Source of the DNA: Actinomycetota bacterium
GTDB lineage: Bacteria; Cyanobacteriota; Vampirovibrionia; Obscuribacterales; Obscuribacteraceae
Length of the DNA: 8,245 nt
Direction: 5' to 3'
NCBI GenBank assembly: GCA_903970355.1
Contig: CAJCIF010000162.1
Location: 1 to 8,245 of the forward strand
Shown: positions 1 to 5,808 of the stretch, in pieces
Layout of the letters: each line of letters opens with the position of its first letter
Numbering within the stretch: the stretch's first letter is position 1
Notes under the pieces: model-generated
The model's input: the letters and a program-made list of their open reading frames with translations, nothing else
Database searches by the model: none
Told to the model about the DNA's origin: nothing
Made by a program: the position numbers and the translations under genes

Positions 1-364
1 GCAATATTTTTTGCAAATCTCCAGCGCTCTCAAAAAGTGCAATGTTCATCGGTTCTAGATTTTTGTTTTCCCATCGCCCGCTTCCTCTTACATCAGGAGC
101 TATCACTAGAAAGCCGTTTGAAACCAGTTTTCTGGCGAGATGATCGAACACACCACCTTCCTGAGCGGCCCCATGAACGGCGATTAAAATTTCAGCAGGC
201 TCTTCACCGTTAGTGTCTCGCCAGACGTAAAGAGGTACATTTGTGTCGGCGAAGAGCTGATTATTGCCTTCCTTAACTACTTCTGCCGAGCCGGGGACAG
301 CCAGCAATGCAGCTGCGCAGAGCAGTGAAAACAGAATGCCATTCTGAAGGCAAGACTTGGTCAC
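1..364 (-). CDS. Exported alpha/beta hydrolase, N-terminal part (runs off the left edge)
   Basis: Partial gene, 121 codons visible, continuing past base 1. It starts with GTG at 364-362. An in-frame stop lies upstream with no ATG between, and a weak GGGA sits about six bases before the GTG. Residues 1-27 are a signal peptide: a Lys near the start, a hydrophobic core ILFSLLCAAALLAV, and likely cleavage after PGSA. Residues 58-95 show the start of an alpha/beta-hydrolase fold: strand EILIAVHG with the HG oxyanion motif at 64-65, then FDHLARKLVSNGFLVIAPD and the conserved D91-x-R-G turn. This pattern is usual in lysophospholipase and serine-aminopeptidase-like hydrolases. The nucleophile elbow GxSxG and the catalytic Asp and His lie outside the window, so substrate and activity cannot be judged. 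It is probably periplasmic or surface-exposed, and is transcribed divergently from the gene at 501. Confidence 0.85.
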   Translation of the reverse strand, partial: MTKSCLQNGILFSLLCAAALLAVPGSAEVVKEGNNQLFADTNVPLYVWRDTNGEEPAEILIAVHGAAQEGGVFDHLARKLVSNGFLVIAPDVRGSGRWENKNLEPMNIALFESAGDLQKIL

Positions 365-394
365 AATACGTCCCAGAAATGAGGTTCCATCTAG

Positions 395-416
395 TTTAAG
401 CGATCAAACCGCTAAA
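395..416. repeat. Imperfect inverted repeat in a divergent intergenic region
   Basis: TTTAAGCG (395-402) and CGCTAAA (410-416) pair apart from one bulged A, around a 7-nt loop. The repeat lies 31 nt upstream of the hydrolase GTG start, in the 136-nt gap shared with the gene at 501. It could be an operator. The short imperfect arms mean chance is also possible. A TTGACG hexamer (minus strand, 437-432) lies nearby, but no convincing -10 follows it at normal spacing. Confidence 0.25.
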
Positions 417-486
417 AATGCCGAACGTGATCGTCAAATTGAGCCTGGTGACGTTGTAAACTCATTACTGCCGAGGCTGGCAAGAC

Positions 487-493
487 AAGAGGA
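487..493 (+). promoter_or_regulatory. Ribosome binding site that fixes the start at 501
   Basis: AAGAGGA ends seven bases before the ATG at 501. The reading frame is open upstream to a TTG at 357, but that start would overlap the divergent hydrolase gene and has no clear Shine-Dalgarno sequence. This site therefore favours 501. Confidence 0.6.
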
Positions 494-500
494 TTTAGCG

Positions 501-1103
501 ATGTCGCAGCAACCAAGTCATGATGGTTATCTGCTAAGACTCATGGATGCAGTCGATAACAAAAATGGTGACAGCTACCAAGCTGCGCTCATGTTAATTC
601 AGTATTTTTGCTTCAGAGTTGAACGAGATGAAGTTCCGAATATGGACGTTCTTAAGTACTTCGCTAGAAGATTCAGAATTGCCATGAAAGAGAGATCGTT
701 GGGCAGTGCGTACGACGGTCTTGGATTCAATAGCCATAACGGCGGACATGTTCTTCGTCCAATTCGTAACCTGTGGATGACTATTCTCATTAAGAGAGCC
801 CTGCTTGGTAATCTGAGCTTGATAGACATTACGGAAAACCCGATGGTGACAAAAGACAAGGAGCAAATAGAACGTTGCTGGCGAACCTTTCATCCGCGTC
901 CCGAAAAAACTTCACTAGAAGACATTACCGACTTCATTGCATGTATTTTTAGTGTCACGGGTGAAGCTGTAAGATCGATTTATGCAGAATATAGTGTTGT
1001 TTTTCCGGAAATAGCTAATGCACAAAGCCTGCTCAAGTTGGAAAAAGCAATTGCACCATTTGCAGAGTTCCAAAAGTATAAGAAGCTCAAGGAAGGTGAT
1101 TGA
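501..1103 (+). CDS. Unrecognised 200-residue cytoplasmic protein, first gene of a two-gene unit
   Basis: I do not recognise the family. The ATG at 501 is chosen for its AAGAGGA site at seven-base spacing. A TTG-started version from 357 would add 48 residues. There is no signal peptide and no clear membrane segment. The protein looks mostly helical and charged. Residues 26-66 form an amphipathic stretch ending in KYFARRFRIAMKE. A Gly/Asn/His-containing loop follows at about 72-83 (YDGLGFNSHNGG), then a hydrophobic helix (LWMTILIKRALLG, 91-103). Residues 138-164 (SLEDITDFIACIFSVTGEAVRSIYAEY) have a helix-turn-helix-like rhythm, which is only suggestive. The stop is followed four bases later by the TPR gene, whose ribosome binding site lies within this gene's last codons. 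The two are therefore probably co-transcribed and translationally coupled. The function is unknown. Confidence 0.75.
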   Translation: MSQQPSHDGYLLRLMDAVDNKNGDSYQAALMLIQYFCFRVERDEVPNMDVLKYFARRFRIAMKERSLGSAYDGLGFNSHNGGHVLRPIRNLWMTILIKRALLGNLSLIDITENPMVTKDKEQIERCWRTFHPRPEKTSLEDITDFIACIFSVTGEAVRSIYAEYSVVFPEIANAQSLLKLEKAIAPFAEFQKYKKLKEGD

Positions 1104-1107
1104 CTTA

Positions 1108-2541
1108 ATGGAACTCAGACTACGAAGTTTTTCGCTATTGCTGTCAACTCTAGCTATATTTTGTCAGCCCTCAGAAGCCGCTCCTGCATCTAAAGGAGCG
1201 CAATCATGGATGGCTCCTGATTCATCTGTCGATTCTTCCGCAGAGGATGCAATGACGAAACCGGCGCCGGTTACTCCAACGACAACGGCTCCTCCCGTCA
1301 ATTCTAGTCCTGCCAGCACATACGCACCGCCCGCAACCAGAGAGACAAAGCAAACTCCCTTTGCGCCGACTAGCGACGATTCCAATTCGACACCGACGCA
1401 GCCAACATCTGGTTCCGCGCCATTGACACCTTTTGCTGAACAATCAACATCTGGTTCCACATCATTAAAGACTTTTGCCGCTCCGCCAACAATTGGTTCC
1501 ACCCCACCGCCATCTTTTGCTGCACCAGATGCTTCCGGTCCCGCACCATCAACATCTTTTTCAACACCATCTAATTCCGGCACCACACATATTGGTGCAC
1601 CAACAACATCTGGTTCCACATCTTTTGCTGCACCAACAACTTCAACCGCTCCCACTTCTTCAGATTTCAGGGCTGCATCAAGTAGTATGTCTACGTCCAA
1701 CGGAATGGCTGGAGCCGCCTATTTCGAAGGGGTAGCGTGTTACAAGAAACATGATTTCCAAACAGCGATCGATAAATTCAACCAAGCTATCAGCATAGAC
1801 CCAAAATTCATTCCCCCTTATAACGATCGTGGTTTGACTTACATTGGAATGCGACAATTCGACAAGGCTATTGCAGATTTTGATCATGTATTGAGTTTGG
1901 ATCCTCGCTATGTAAAAGCTCTGAACAACAAAGGTTGGGCATATGCTCAGTCTGGAAGAAATCAAAATGCAATTGAGGAATACACAAGAGCAATTACACT
2001 TGATCCTGCTTACGAAAGAGCCTATGAAAATCGCGGCAATGTTTACATGGCAATTCAACAGTACCAGGATGCCCTCGGTGACTTTGATAAATCTGTCAAT
2101 TTGAAACCCACGCTAGCACGCCCTTATAACGCCCGCGGTTGGGCGTACTACAGATTGGGAGATACAACAAAAGCGCTTGTGGACTACAACAAAAGCATAA
2201 GTTTGGATCCGAATTACGCTTTGGCTTATAACAATCGTGGTCTTGCCTATATGAAAATTGGGCAAATCCAGACTGGTCTTTCTGATTTTGATCGATCAAT
2301 TGCACTCGATCCCAAGTCTTCATTTCCGCTTGTTAATCGCAGTCTGTATTATATTAAATCAGGCGATTACAAAACTGCCATTGATGACACCACCAAAGCA
2401 ATTTCTCTAAATCCGAAAGATTACAAAGCCTTCTACGTGCGCAGTTCAGCTTACAAGAAAATGGGCAAATTCGATCTTGCCACACAAGACAAAGCGGCCG
2501 GCGATGCTATTAAGTCGAGCAGATTCAATGTGTCGAATTGA
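1108..2541 (+). CDS. Exported tetratricopeptide-repeat protein with Pro/Ser/Thr-rich linker
   Basis: A protein of 477 residues. The ATG at 1108 follows GGAAGGTGA (1091-1099) at eight bases, and translation from it begins with a signal peptide (MELRLRSFSLLLSTLAIFC, likely cut after PSEA at 21-24). The same frame is open further upstream, but those codons overlap the preceding gene and would bury the signal. Residues 25-200 are a disordered Pro/Ser/Thr/Ala linker containing a 14-residue tandem repeat. Residues 203-440 hold seven complete 34-residue TPR units with the usual signatures (NNRGLAYxxxGxxxxAxxDxxxAIxLDP), and a degenerate eighth runs from 441 to the C-terminus. TPR arrays are protein-binding scaffolds. 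Here the array would act outside the cytoplasmic membrane, held away from the N-terminus by the linker. Cys19 is not in a good lipobox, so a lipoprotein is unlikely. The partner is unknown. It forms a unit with the gene at 501. Confidence 0.9.
   Translation: MELRLRSFSLLLSTLAIFCQPSEAAPASKGAQSWMAPDSSVDSSAEDAMTKPAPVTPTTTAPPVNSSPASTYAPPATRETKQTPFAPTSDDSNSTPTQPTSGSAPLTPFAEQSTSGSTSLKTFAAPPTIGSTPPPSFAAPDASGPAPSTSFSTPSNSGTTHIGAPTTSGSTSFAAPTTSTAPTSSDFRAASSSMSTSNGMAGAAYFEGVACYKKHDFQTAIDKFNQAISIDPKFIPPYNDRGLTYIGMRQFDKAIADFDHVLSLDPRYVKALNNKGWAYAQSGRNQNAIEEYTRAITLDPAYERAYENRGNVYMAIQQYQDALGDFDKSVNLKPTLARPYNARGWAYYRLGDTTKALVDYNKSISLDPNYALAYNNRGLAYMKIGQIQTGLSDFDRSIALDPKSSFPLVNRSLYYIKSGDYKTAIDDTTKAISLNPKDYKAFYVRSSAYKKMGKFDLATQDKAAGDAIKSSRFNVSN
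1402..1635 (+). repeat. Coding tandem repeat, 42-bp unit (14 residues), in the TPR protein linker
   Basis: Four 42-bp units lie in frame at 1402-1443, 1444-1485, 1486-1527 and 1528-1569, followed by two shortened 33-bp units (1570-1602, 1603-1635). The protein pattern is roughly x-T-S-G-S-T-x-x-x-x-F-A-A-P. Units 1 and 2 share the 14-base string CAACATCTGGTTCC, and unit 6 shares 13 bases of it. Others are more diverged. This looks like an expanding and decaying minisatellite under selection for a flexible, uncharged spacer. Confidence 0.8.
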
Positions 2542-2550
2542 TTCTCATCG

Positions 2551-3420
2551 TTATTTCCACATGTAGGATCGCTTTACCGGAACAAAGAAATCCATATTGT
2601 ATTTTTTTCGGTATTGTTCCACCAACTTATCGACCTTGCCGGTAGAAACTACCTGATCGATGGCAACGTTGATTACGTGGAGGAGTTCTTCATCATGGAT
2701 ATTGACTGCAACCGTATCCGGATACATTCGCAATGGCTCTTTTGTAGGAATGATTTTCACCTTGCCGGGATAACCTCTTTCAAAATTTGGCAGTCGTGCT
2801 GGTGAGTTGAAAGCTACATCGGCCTTTTTGTTTGTGATCGCCAGGAGTAATTCTTCCGGTGGCGAAAACTGTGCCAACTCAAATTTCTTAGAGCGCGGGA
2901 AATCGCTGCGATATATTTCCGTGGTTATGTCGTCATCACATAGAGCCGTGGTGATATCCGGCTGATTGATGCGTTCAAGGTTATTGTCAAAGCGGTTATC
3001 GTCCGTACGAGCGAAAGCGGCAGTTGGCGAAAAGAACAGCGCATGGCTGAAAGCCATAACGCGACCTCGTGCGGGAGTGGCCCATATGCCGGCAGCATGA
3101 CAGTCTATTTTGCCGGATTGCAGGGCGACGCCAATTGAATCCCATGGAATCTCCAACGTATATTCAACTTTAAGGTTAAGAGACTTTCCTACTTCTTGCA
3201 TGATATCGTATATGATACCGGACATTTTCCCGGTTTTTGGGTCACGCATTACGGCTGGTTCCCAAACTCCGTAACCGCAGCGTAGTACCCCCGTTCTCAT
3301 GACACGGTCATAACCCGTTTCGGCTGGTTTGGTTGCTGCGTGCTCGTTATGCGGTATGACAAAATTTTGAATAGCGAGCGCGATCAGCACTGAGAGCGCA
3401 ACGAGCAAAAAATTTTTCAC
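2551..3420 (-). CDS. Solitary family-3 extracellular solute-binding protein
   Basis: A protein of 289 residues. It starts with GTG at 3420, preceded by AGGGGA (3434-3429) at eight-base spacing. Residues 1-22 are a hydrophobic signal or anchor (NFLLVALSVLIALAIQNFVI) without a lipobox Cys. The mature part follows the SBP_bac_3 order: TGVLRCGYGVWEP (43-55), GIIYDIMQEV (68-77), the W93-to-D106 helix ending SGKIDCHAAG, TPARGRVMAFSHALFFSP (115-132), and a C-terminal VDKLVEQYRKKY. Family members bind amino acids or similar small ligands in the periplasm. Arg118 sits where family members carry the Arg that holds the ligand carboxylate. The segment ADVAFNSPA (200-208) has Asn205 where amino-acid binders often have Asp. 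No permease or ATPase gene is adjacent, so transport through an ABC system is unproven; sensing or an unlinked transporter is possible. It converges on the TPR gene with a 9-nt gap. Confidence 0.88.
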   Translation of the reverse strand: MKNFLLVALSVLIALAIQNFVIPHNEHAATKPAETGYDRVMRTGVLRCGYGVWEPAVMRDPKTGKMSGIIYDIMQEVGKSLNLKVEYTLEIPWDSIGVALQSGKIDCHAAGIWATPARGRVMAFSHALFFSPTAAFARTDDNRFDNNLERINQPDITTALCDDDITTEIYRSDFPRSKKFELAQFSPPEELLLAITNKKADVAFNSPARLPNFERGYPGKVKIIPTKEPLRMYPDTVAVNIHDEELLHVINVAIDQVVSTGKVDKLVEQYRKKYNMDFFVPVKRSYMWK

Positions 3421-3471
3421 GGGTGACTTCCCCTAATTTGCAAAGCATAATTGTACTGAGAGCAAGCGCGT

Positions 3472-3485
3472 GATGATCGATCATC
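3472..3485. promoter_or_regulatory. Perfect 14-bp palindrome, putative operator in a divergent promoter region
   Basis: GATGATCGATCATC is a perfect dyad. It lies 51 nt upstream of the solute-binding protein start and 74 nt upstream of the DUF2167 start. A weak minus-strand -10 (TACAAT, 3455-3450) would place this dyad over the -35 position. Flanking AGCG (3465-3468) and CGCT (3487-3490) extend the symmetry with a small offset. The half-site RATGAT/ATCATY recurs in the palindrome at 5761-5777, which supports a regulator site over chance. Confidence 0.45.
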
Positions 3486-3509
3486 TCGCTCTTCGAAATA
3501 AACGTTATC

Positions 3510-3538
3510 TTGGCAGCTGCATGTGAGAGAATTAGATT
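3510..3538 (+). promoter_or_regulatory. Candidate sigma-70 promoter for the DUF2167 gene
   Basis: TTGGCA (3510-3515, five of six matches to TTGACA) and TAGATT (3533-3538, four of six matches to TATAAT) are separated by exactly 17 bases. The predicted transcript would begin near 3545, leaving a leader of about 15 nt that contains the GAGGAA ribosome binding site. This is a sequence match only. Confidence 0.4.
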
Positions 3539-3559
3539 TTTCAAACGAGGAAATGCGCG

Positions 3560-4489
3560 ATGCCCAGAACACCCTTTCTCGCAATATTAGGCGTTTTGGC
3601 GCTTAGCTATTTACCTTCCCCGGTATTAGCGGAGAAGAATGCAGATCCGAAAAATGCAGATGCGAAAGTTGCAGATCCTAGAACTTTCGGCCCGGCCACT
3701 ATCAAATTAGAAGACATAGCAACCATCGAATTGCCGAAAGACTACTTCTTCGTTAATGAAGAATTTTCAAAAAGTTTGCTTCAGAAGCAAGGATCCAATC
3801 CGAAAGGTGTACTCGGAATCATATTTCCAAAAGAGCACGACAACAAAAACGGGTTCGATATCATCTGTCGGTTTGATCCCATTGGTCACGTCAAAGACGA
3901 CGATGCCGGCAAGCTAAACGCCGCAGAAATCCTTGAGAGCATCAAAAGTGGTACCAATGAAGAGAACGAAAACCGCAAAGCACAAGGGATTCCGCCAATT
4001 TATGTTGGAGGATGGGCTGAGACACCTAAATATATAAGCAACCTTCATGAAGTCGTGTGGGCAGTTGAAGCTAAGAATAAGGAAGATGCTACCGCTGCGG
4101 AAACAGACGTCAATTACAACACACGAAAACTCGGCCGAAAGGGTGTCCTTTCAATGAATCTGATATCCGGATTGGAACAGATAGACGCAAATAAAAAGAA
4201 AATTTCACCAATACTTGCAAGTACAGCCTTTACTAAGGGCAATGCATATGAAGACTTTAAACCAGGCATCGATAAAGATTCGGGATTGGGCATAGCAGGA
4301 TTGATTCTAGGTGGAGGCGCCGTTGCAGCAGCCGCAAAGTTCGGCGTCTTTGGAGCATTGTGGAAATGGGGAATAGCTGCATTTTTAATACTGAAGAAGT
4401 TTTTGATTGTAGCCGTGATGGGCTTATTTGCCTTGTTTTCAAGATTGTTCAGGAAAATAGTTCCTAAGAAAGACAAACCTATTGAATAG
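3560..4489 (+). CDS. DUF2167 family membrane-anchored protein
   Basis: A protein of 309 residues. The ATG is preceded by GAGGAA (3547-3552) at seven bases. Residues 1-24 are a signal peptide (FLAILGVLALSYLPSPVLA). A short charged 5-residue repeat follows (26-40). From about 44 the chain matches my recollection of DUF2167: LPKDYFFVNEEFSKSLL (58-74), VLGIIFP, GHVKDDDA (109-116), an EENENRKAQGIPPIYVGGWAETPKY block (134-158), HEVVWAVEA (163-171), NYNTRKLGRKGVLSMNL (185-201) and YEDFKPGIDKDSGLGIAGLILGG (230-252). The C-terminus has hydrophobic segments at about 243-263 and 267-297, then a basic tail FRKIVPKKDK. The expected topology is a large periplasmic domain anchored by C-terminal helices. The biochemical role of this family is unknown to me. 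It is divergent from the solute-binding protein and converges on the Sel1 gene with a 24-nt gap. Confidence 0.85.
   Translation: MPRTPFLAILGVLALSYLPSPVLAEKNADPKNADAKVADPRTFGPATIKLEDIATIELPKDYFFVNEEFSKSLLQKQGSNPKGVLGIIFPKEHDNKNGFDIICRFDPIGHVKDDDAGKLNAAEILESIKSGTNEENENRKAQGIPPIYVGGWAETPKYISNLHEVVWAVEAKNKEDATAAETDVNYNTRKLGRKGVLSMNLISGLEQIDANKKKISPILASTAFTKGNAYEDFKPGIDKDSGLGIAGLILGGGAVAAAAKFGVFGALWKWGIAAFLILKKFLIVAVMGLFALFSRLFRKIVPKKDKPIE
3635..3679 (+). repeat. Three in-frame copies of a 15-bp repeat
   Basis: Units at 3635-3649, 3650-3664 and 3665-3679 share the core GCAGAT and encode K-N-A-D-P, K-N-A-D-A and K-V-A-D-P. They sit directly after the signal peptide of the DUF2167 protein and look like a local duplication forming a short spacer. 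Confidence 0.6.
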
Positions 4490-4513
4490 TTCCAGGCATC
4501 CACTTTTGGAGGG

Positions 4514-5719
4514 CTAGCCAGGACCATTTGCAGTTGGAAGAGGGTGCTCTTGTATCCACTCTTCAGCCAACCGCTTACGTTCATCCAATTGTTTGCTTGT
4601 AAGCAACAGTTTCAAATTGCTATTTGCCTCTAAAGATTCCTTCCAATCGAAATGAGCAACGGCAATTGAAAACCACATGGAAGCTGTGACGTCGTTTTTC
4701 TCAACCCCAAGTCCTTTATGATAAGCGAGTCCTAAGTTATAGAACGCGCGTTTGTCGTGATCTTTTTCTGCTAGTTTCGTCCAAAAATGAATGGCTGCTG
4801 CTGGATCCTTCGGTGTTTCAGAACCAGTGTCCCTGAAAGATAATCCGTTCAAGAGTGACTCAGCATCAAACTTTTCTTGTGCCTCAATTTTATTTGCCAA
4901 CTCGGACTTTTCTTTTGAATTCGACGTTAATGATGAAAGCGTTCTTAGAGCATCAACGTTGCCGGCATCTGCCGCCTTATGAATCCATTTCATGCCTTCC
5001 GCATTATTGCGCGGTACTTTTCCAATGCTAGACATATATTGTCGCCCCAGATCTAATTGAGCGAGCGGGTTGCCTTCCTCAGCCGCTTTCCGCAGTTTGT
5101 CCATAGGTGGATTTAAAATGTATTTCTGCGTCGCAAATTCGAAAGCTGGGGCAGGTGGCTCAACTTTCTGAGGATTCCAGGATTGAACTATTTTTTTAGC
5201 CTGAGATATTTGGTTTGGTGTTAAGTAACTTTCAATCAGTGCCAGATCTTGAATTGCATTGTGGTGCCCATGCTGAGCGGCATAACAGGTCCACAAATAG
5301 GAAAAGTAGCCATTGTCACGGTTGAAATAGACGTTGCCAACCGTGGCTTGTGCATCAAGGTTGCCGTCTGCGGCCGCTTTTCGAAACCAGCTAAGTGCTT
5401 CATCAGGATTCTTCGTGACACCGGTTCCGGTATTATACGCGGCGCCCAAATAAAATTTTGCGCCGGCACTACCTTTAGAAGCCGCTTTGTTCAGCCATTC
5501 AATTGCTTCTTTAGCGTCCTGTTGCGAACCATGCATACCTTGATTGTATTGGTAAATTCCAAGCGCCAATTGGGCATCGACATCGCCTTGTTCTGCCTGA
5601 ACCCGCATCTTTTGATATTCAGGTAATTGTCGATAGTCCGCAGCCATAGCTTTATTCAAATAAACAGAAGAAGATGAAGCGAGAATCAAAGCCATGAAAA
5701 ACTTTCTGTACTTATGCAC
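4514..5719 (-). CDS. Exported Sel1-like repeat protein with two repeat modules
   Basis: A protein of 401 residues. The start is GTG at 5719-5717. An ATG eight codons later is possible, but the GTG start supplies a basic n-region (HKYRKFF) before the hydrophobic core MALILASSSSVYL, with likely cleavage after KAMA (23-26). Sel1 repeats are seen at about 47-83, 84-119 and a degenerate 120-151 (first module), then at about 218-253 and 324-355 (second module), with typical AxxxLGxxYxxGxGVxxxxxxAxxWxxKAA patterns. Each module ends in the cap common at the end of Sel1 proteins: LTPNQISQAKKIVQSW (166-181) and LTSKQLDERKRLAEEW (373-388). Sel1 arrays bind proteins. In the periplasm they often serve envelope assembly or signalling, but no specific partner can be named. 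The GTG has only a weak upstream GGGG or GAG site. It is divergent from the gene at 5929. Confidence 0.88.
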   Translation of the reverse strand: MHKYRKFFMALILASSSSVYLNKAMAADYRQLPEYQKMRVQAEQGDVDAQLALGIYQYNQGMHGSQQDAKEAIEWLNKAASKGSAGAKFYLGAAYNTGTGVTKNPDEALSWFRKAAADGNLDAQATVGNVYFNRDNGYFSYLWTCYAAQHGHHNAIQDLALIESYLTPNQISQAKKIVQSWNPQKVEPPAPAFEFATQKYILNPPMDKLRKAAEEGNPLAQLDLGRQYMSSIGKVPRNNAEGMKWIHKAADAGNVDALRTLSSLTSNSKEKSELANKIEAQEKFDAESLLNGLSFRDTGSETPKDPAAAIHFWTKLAEKDHDKRAFYNLGLAYHKGLGVEKNDVTASMWFSIAVAHFDWKESLEANSNLKLLLTSKQLDERKRLAEEWIQEHPLPTANGPG

Positions 5720-5748
5720 GTCTCAAACCCCGATTTTTAGATGTCACC

Positions 5749-5754
5749 ATTCTA
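5749..5754 (-). promoter_or_regulatory. Candidate -10 element for the Sel1 gene
   Basis: TAGAAT on the minus strand (five of six matches to TATAAT) would start a transcript near 5742, about 22 nt before the GTG. The -35 position falls inside the palindrome at 5761-5777 and is a poor match by itself (GGAATG or TGGAAT). A regulated or activator-dependent promoter would fit this arrangement. Confidence 0.35.
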
Positions 5755-5760
5755 TGCCGA

Positions 5761-5777
5761 GGAATGATGATCATTCC
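5761..5777. promoter_or_regulatory. Perfect Fur-box-like palindrome, putative operator of the Sel1 gene
   Basis: GGAATGATGATCATTCC has two perfect 8-bp arms around one central G. Its inner 13 bases AATGATGATCATT differ at one position from the core of the classical Fur box (AATGATAATCATT). It covers the spacer and -35 region of the candidate Sel1 promoter, where a repressor would block RNA polymerase. Fur-family regulators (Fur, Zur, PerR) bind dyads of this kind. Which regulator, if any, acts here is not shown. Confidence 0.5.
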
Positions 5778-5789
5778 ATGCACAAGAAA

Positions 5790-5808
5790 CAGATTCAAAA
5801 TTGATCTG
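5790..5808. repeat. Second, imperfect palindrome beside the Fur-box-like site
   Basis: CAGATTCAAAATTGATCTG has 8-bp arms (CAGATCAA type) with one extra T in the left arm and an AA centre. It lies 12 nt from the perfect palindrome, in the same 209-nt divergent region. It may be a second regulator site or a weak hairpin. Confidence 0.35.

Noticed and set aside
136..146. GAGATGATCGA resembling half of the 3472-3485 palindrome
   Set aside because: It lies inside the hydrolase coding region with no second arm, so it is most simply chance.
357..500. N-terminal extension of the unknown gene from a TTG at 357
   Set aside because: It would overlap the start of the divergent hydrolase gene and lacks a ribosome binding site, whereas ATG 501 has AAGAGGA at seven bases.
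594..893. Minus-strand open frames within the unknown gene
   Set aside because: They are shadow frames without a family signature. The plus-strand frame has the better start context and is coupled to the TPR gene.
1018..1107. Longer TPR protein starting inside the preceding gene
   Set aside because: The extra residues overlap the 501-1103 gene in another frame and would place the signal peptide internally; ATG 1108 has a strong site.
1164..1700. Long minus-strand open frame (178 codons)
   Set aside because: It is the complement of the low-complexity Pro/Ser/Thr linker, whose biased codons avoid stops on both strands. Its Val/Gly/Ala-rich translation resembles no protein and has no start signal.
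4490..4513. Terminator between the DUF2167 and Sel1 genes
   Set aside because: Only a 4-bp TCCA/TGGA stem is present and no U-tract follows on either strand.
5249..5626. Plus-strand open frame of 125 codons inside the Sel1 gene
   Set aside because: It is antisense to a clear Sel1 coding region and shows no domain or ribosome binding site.
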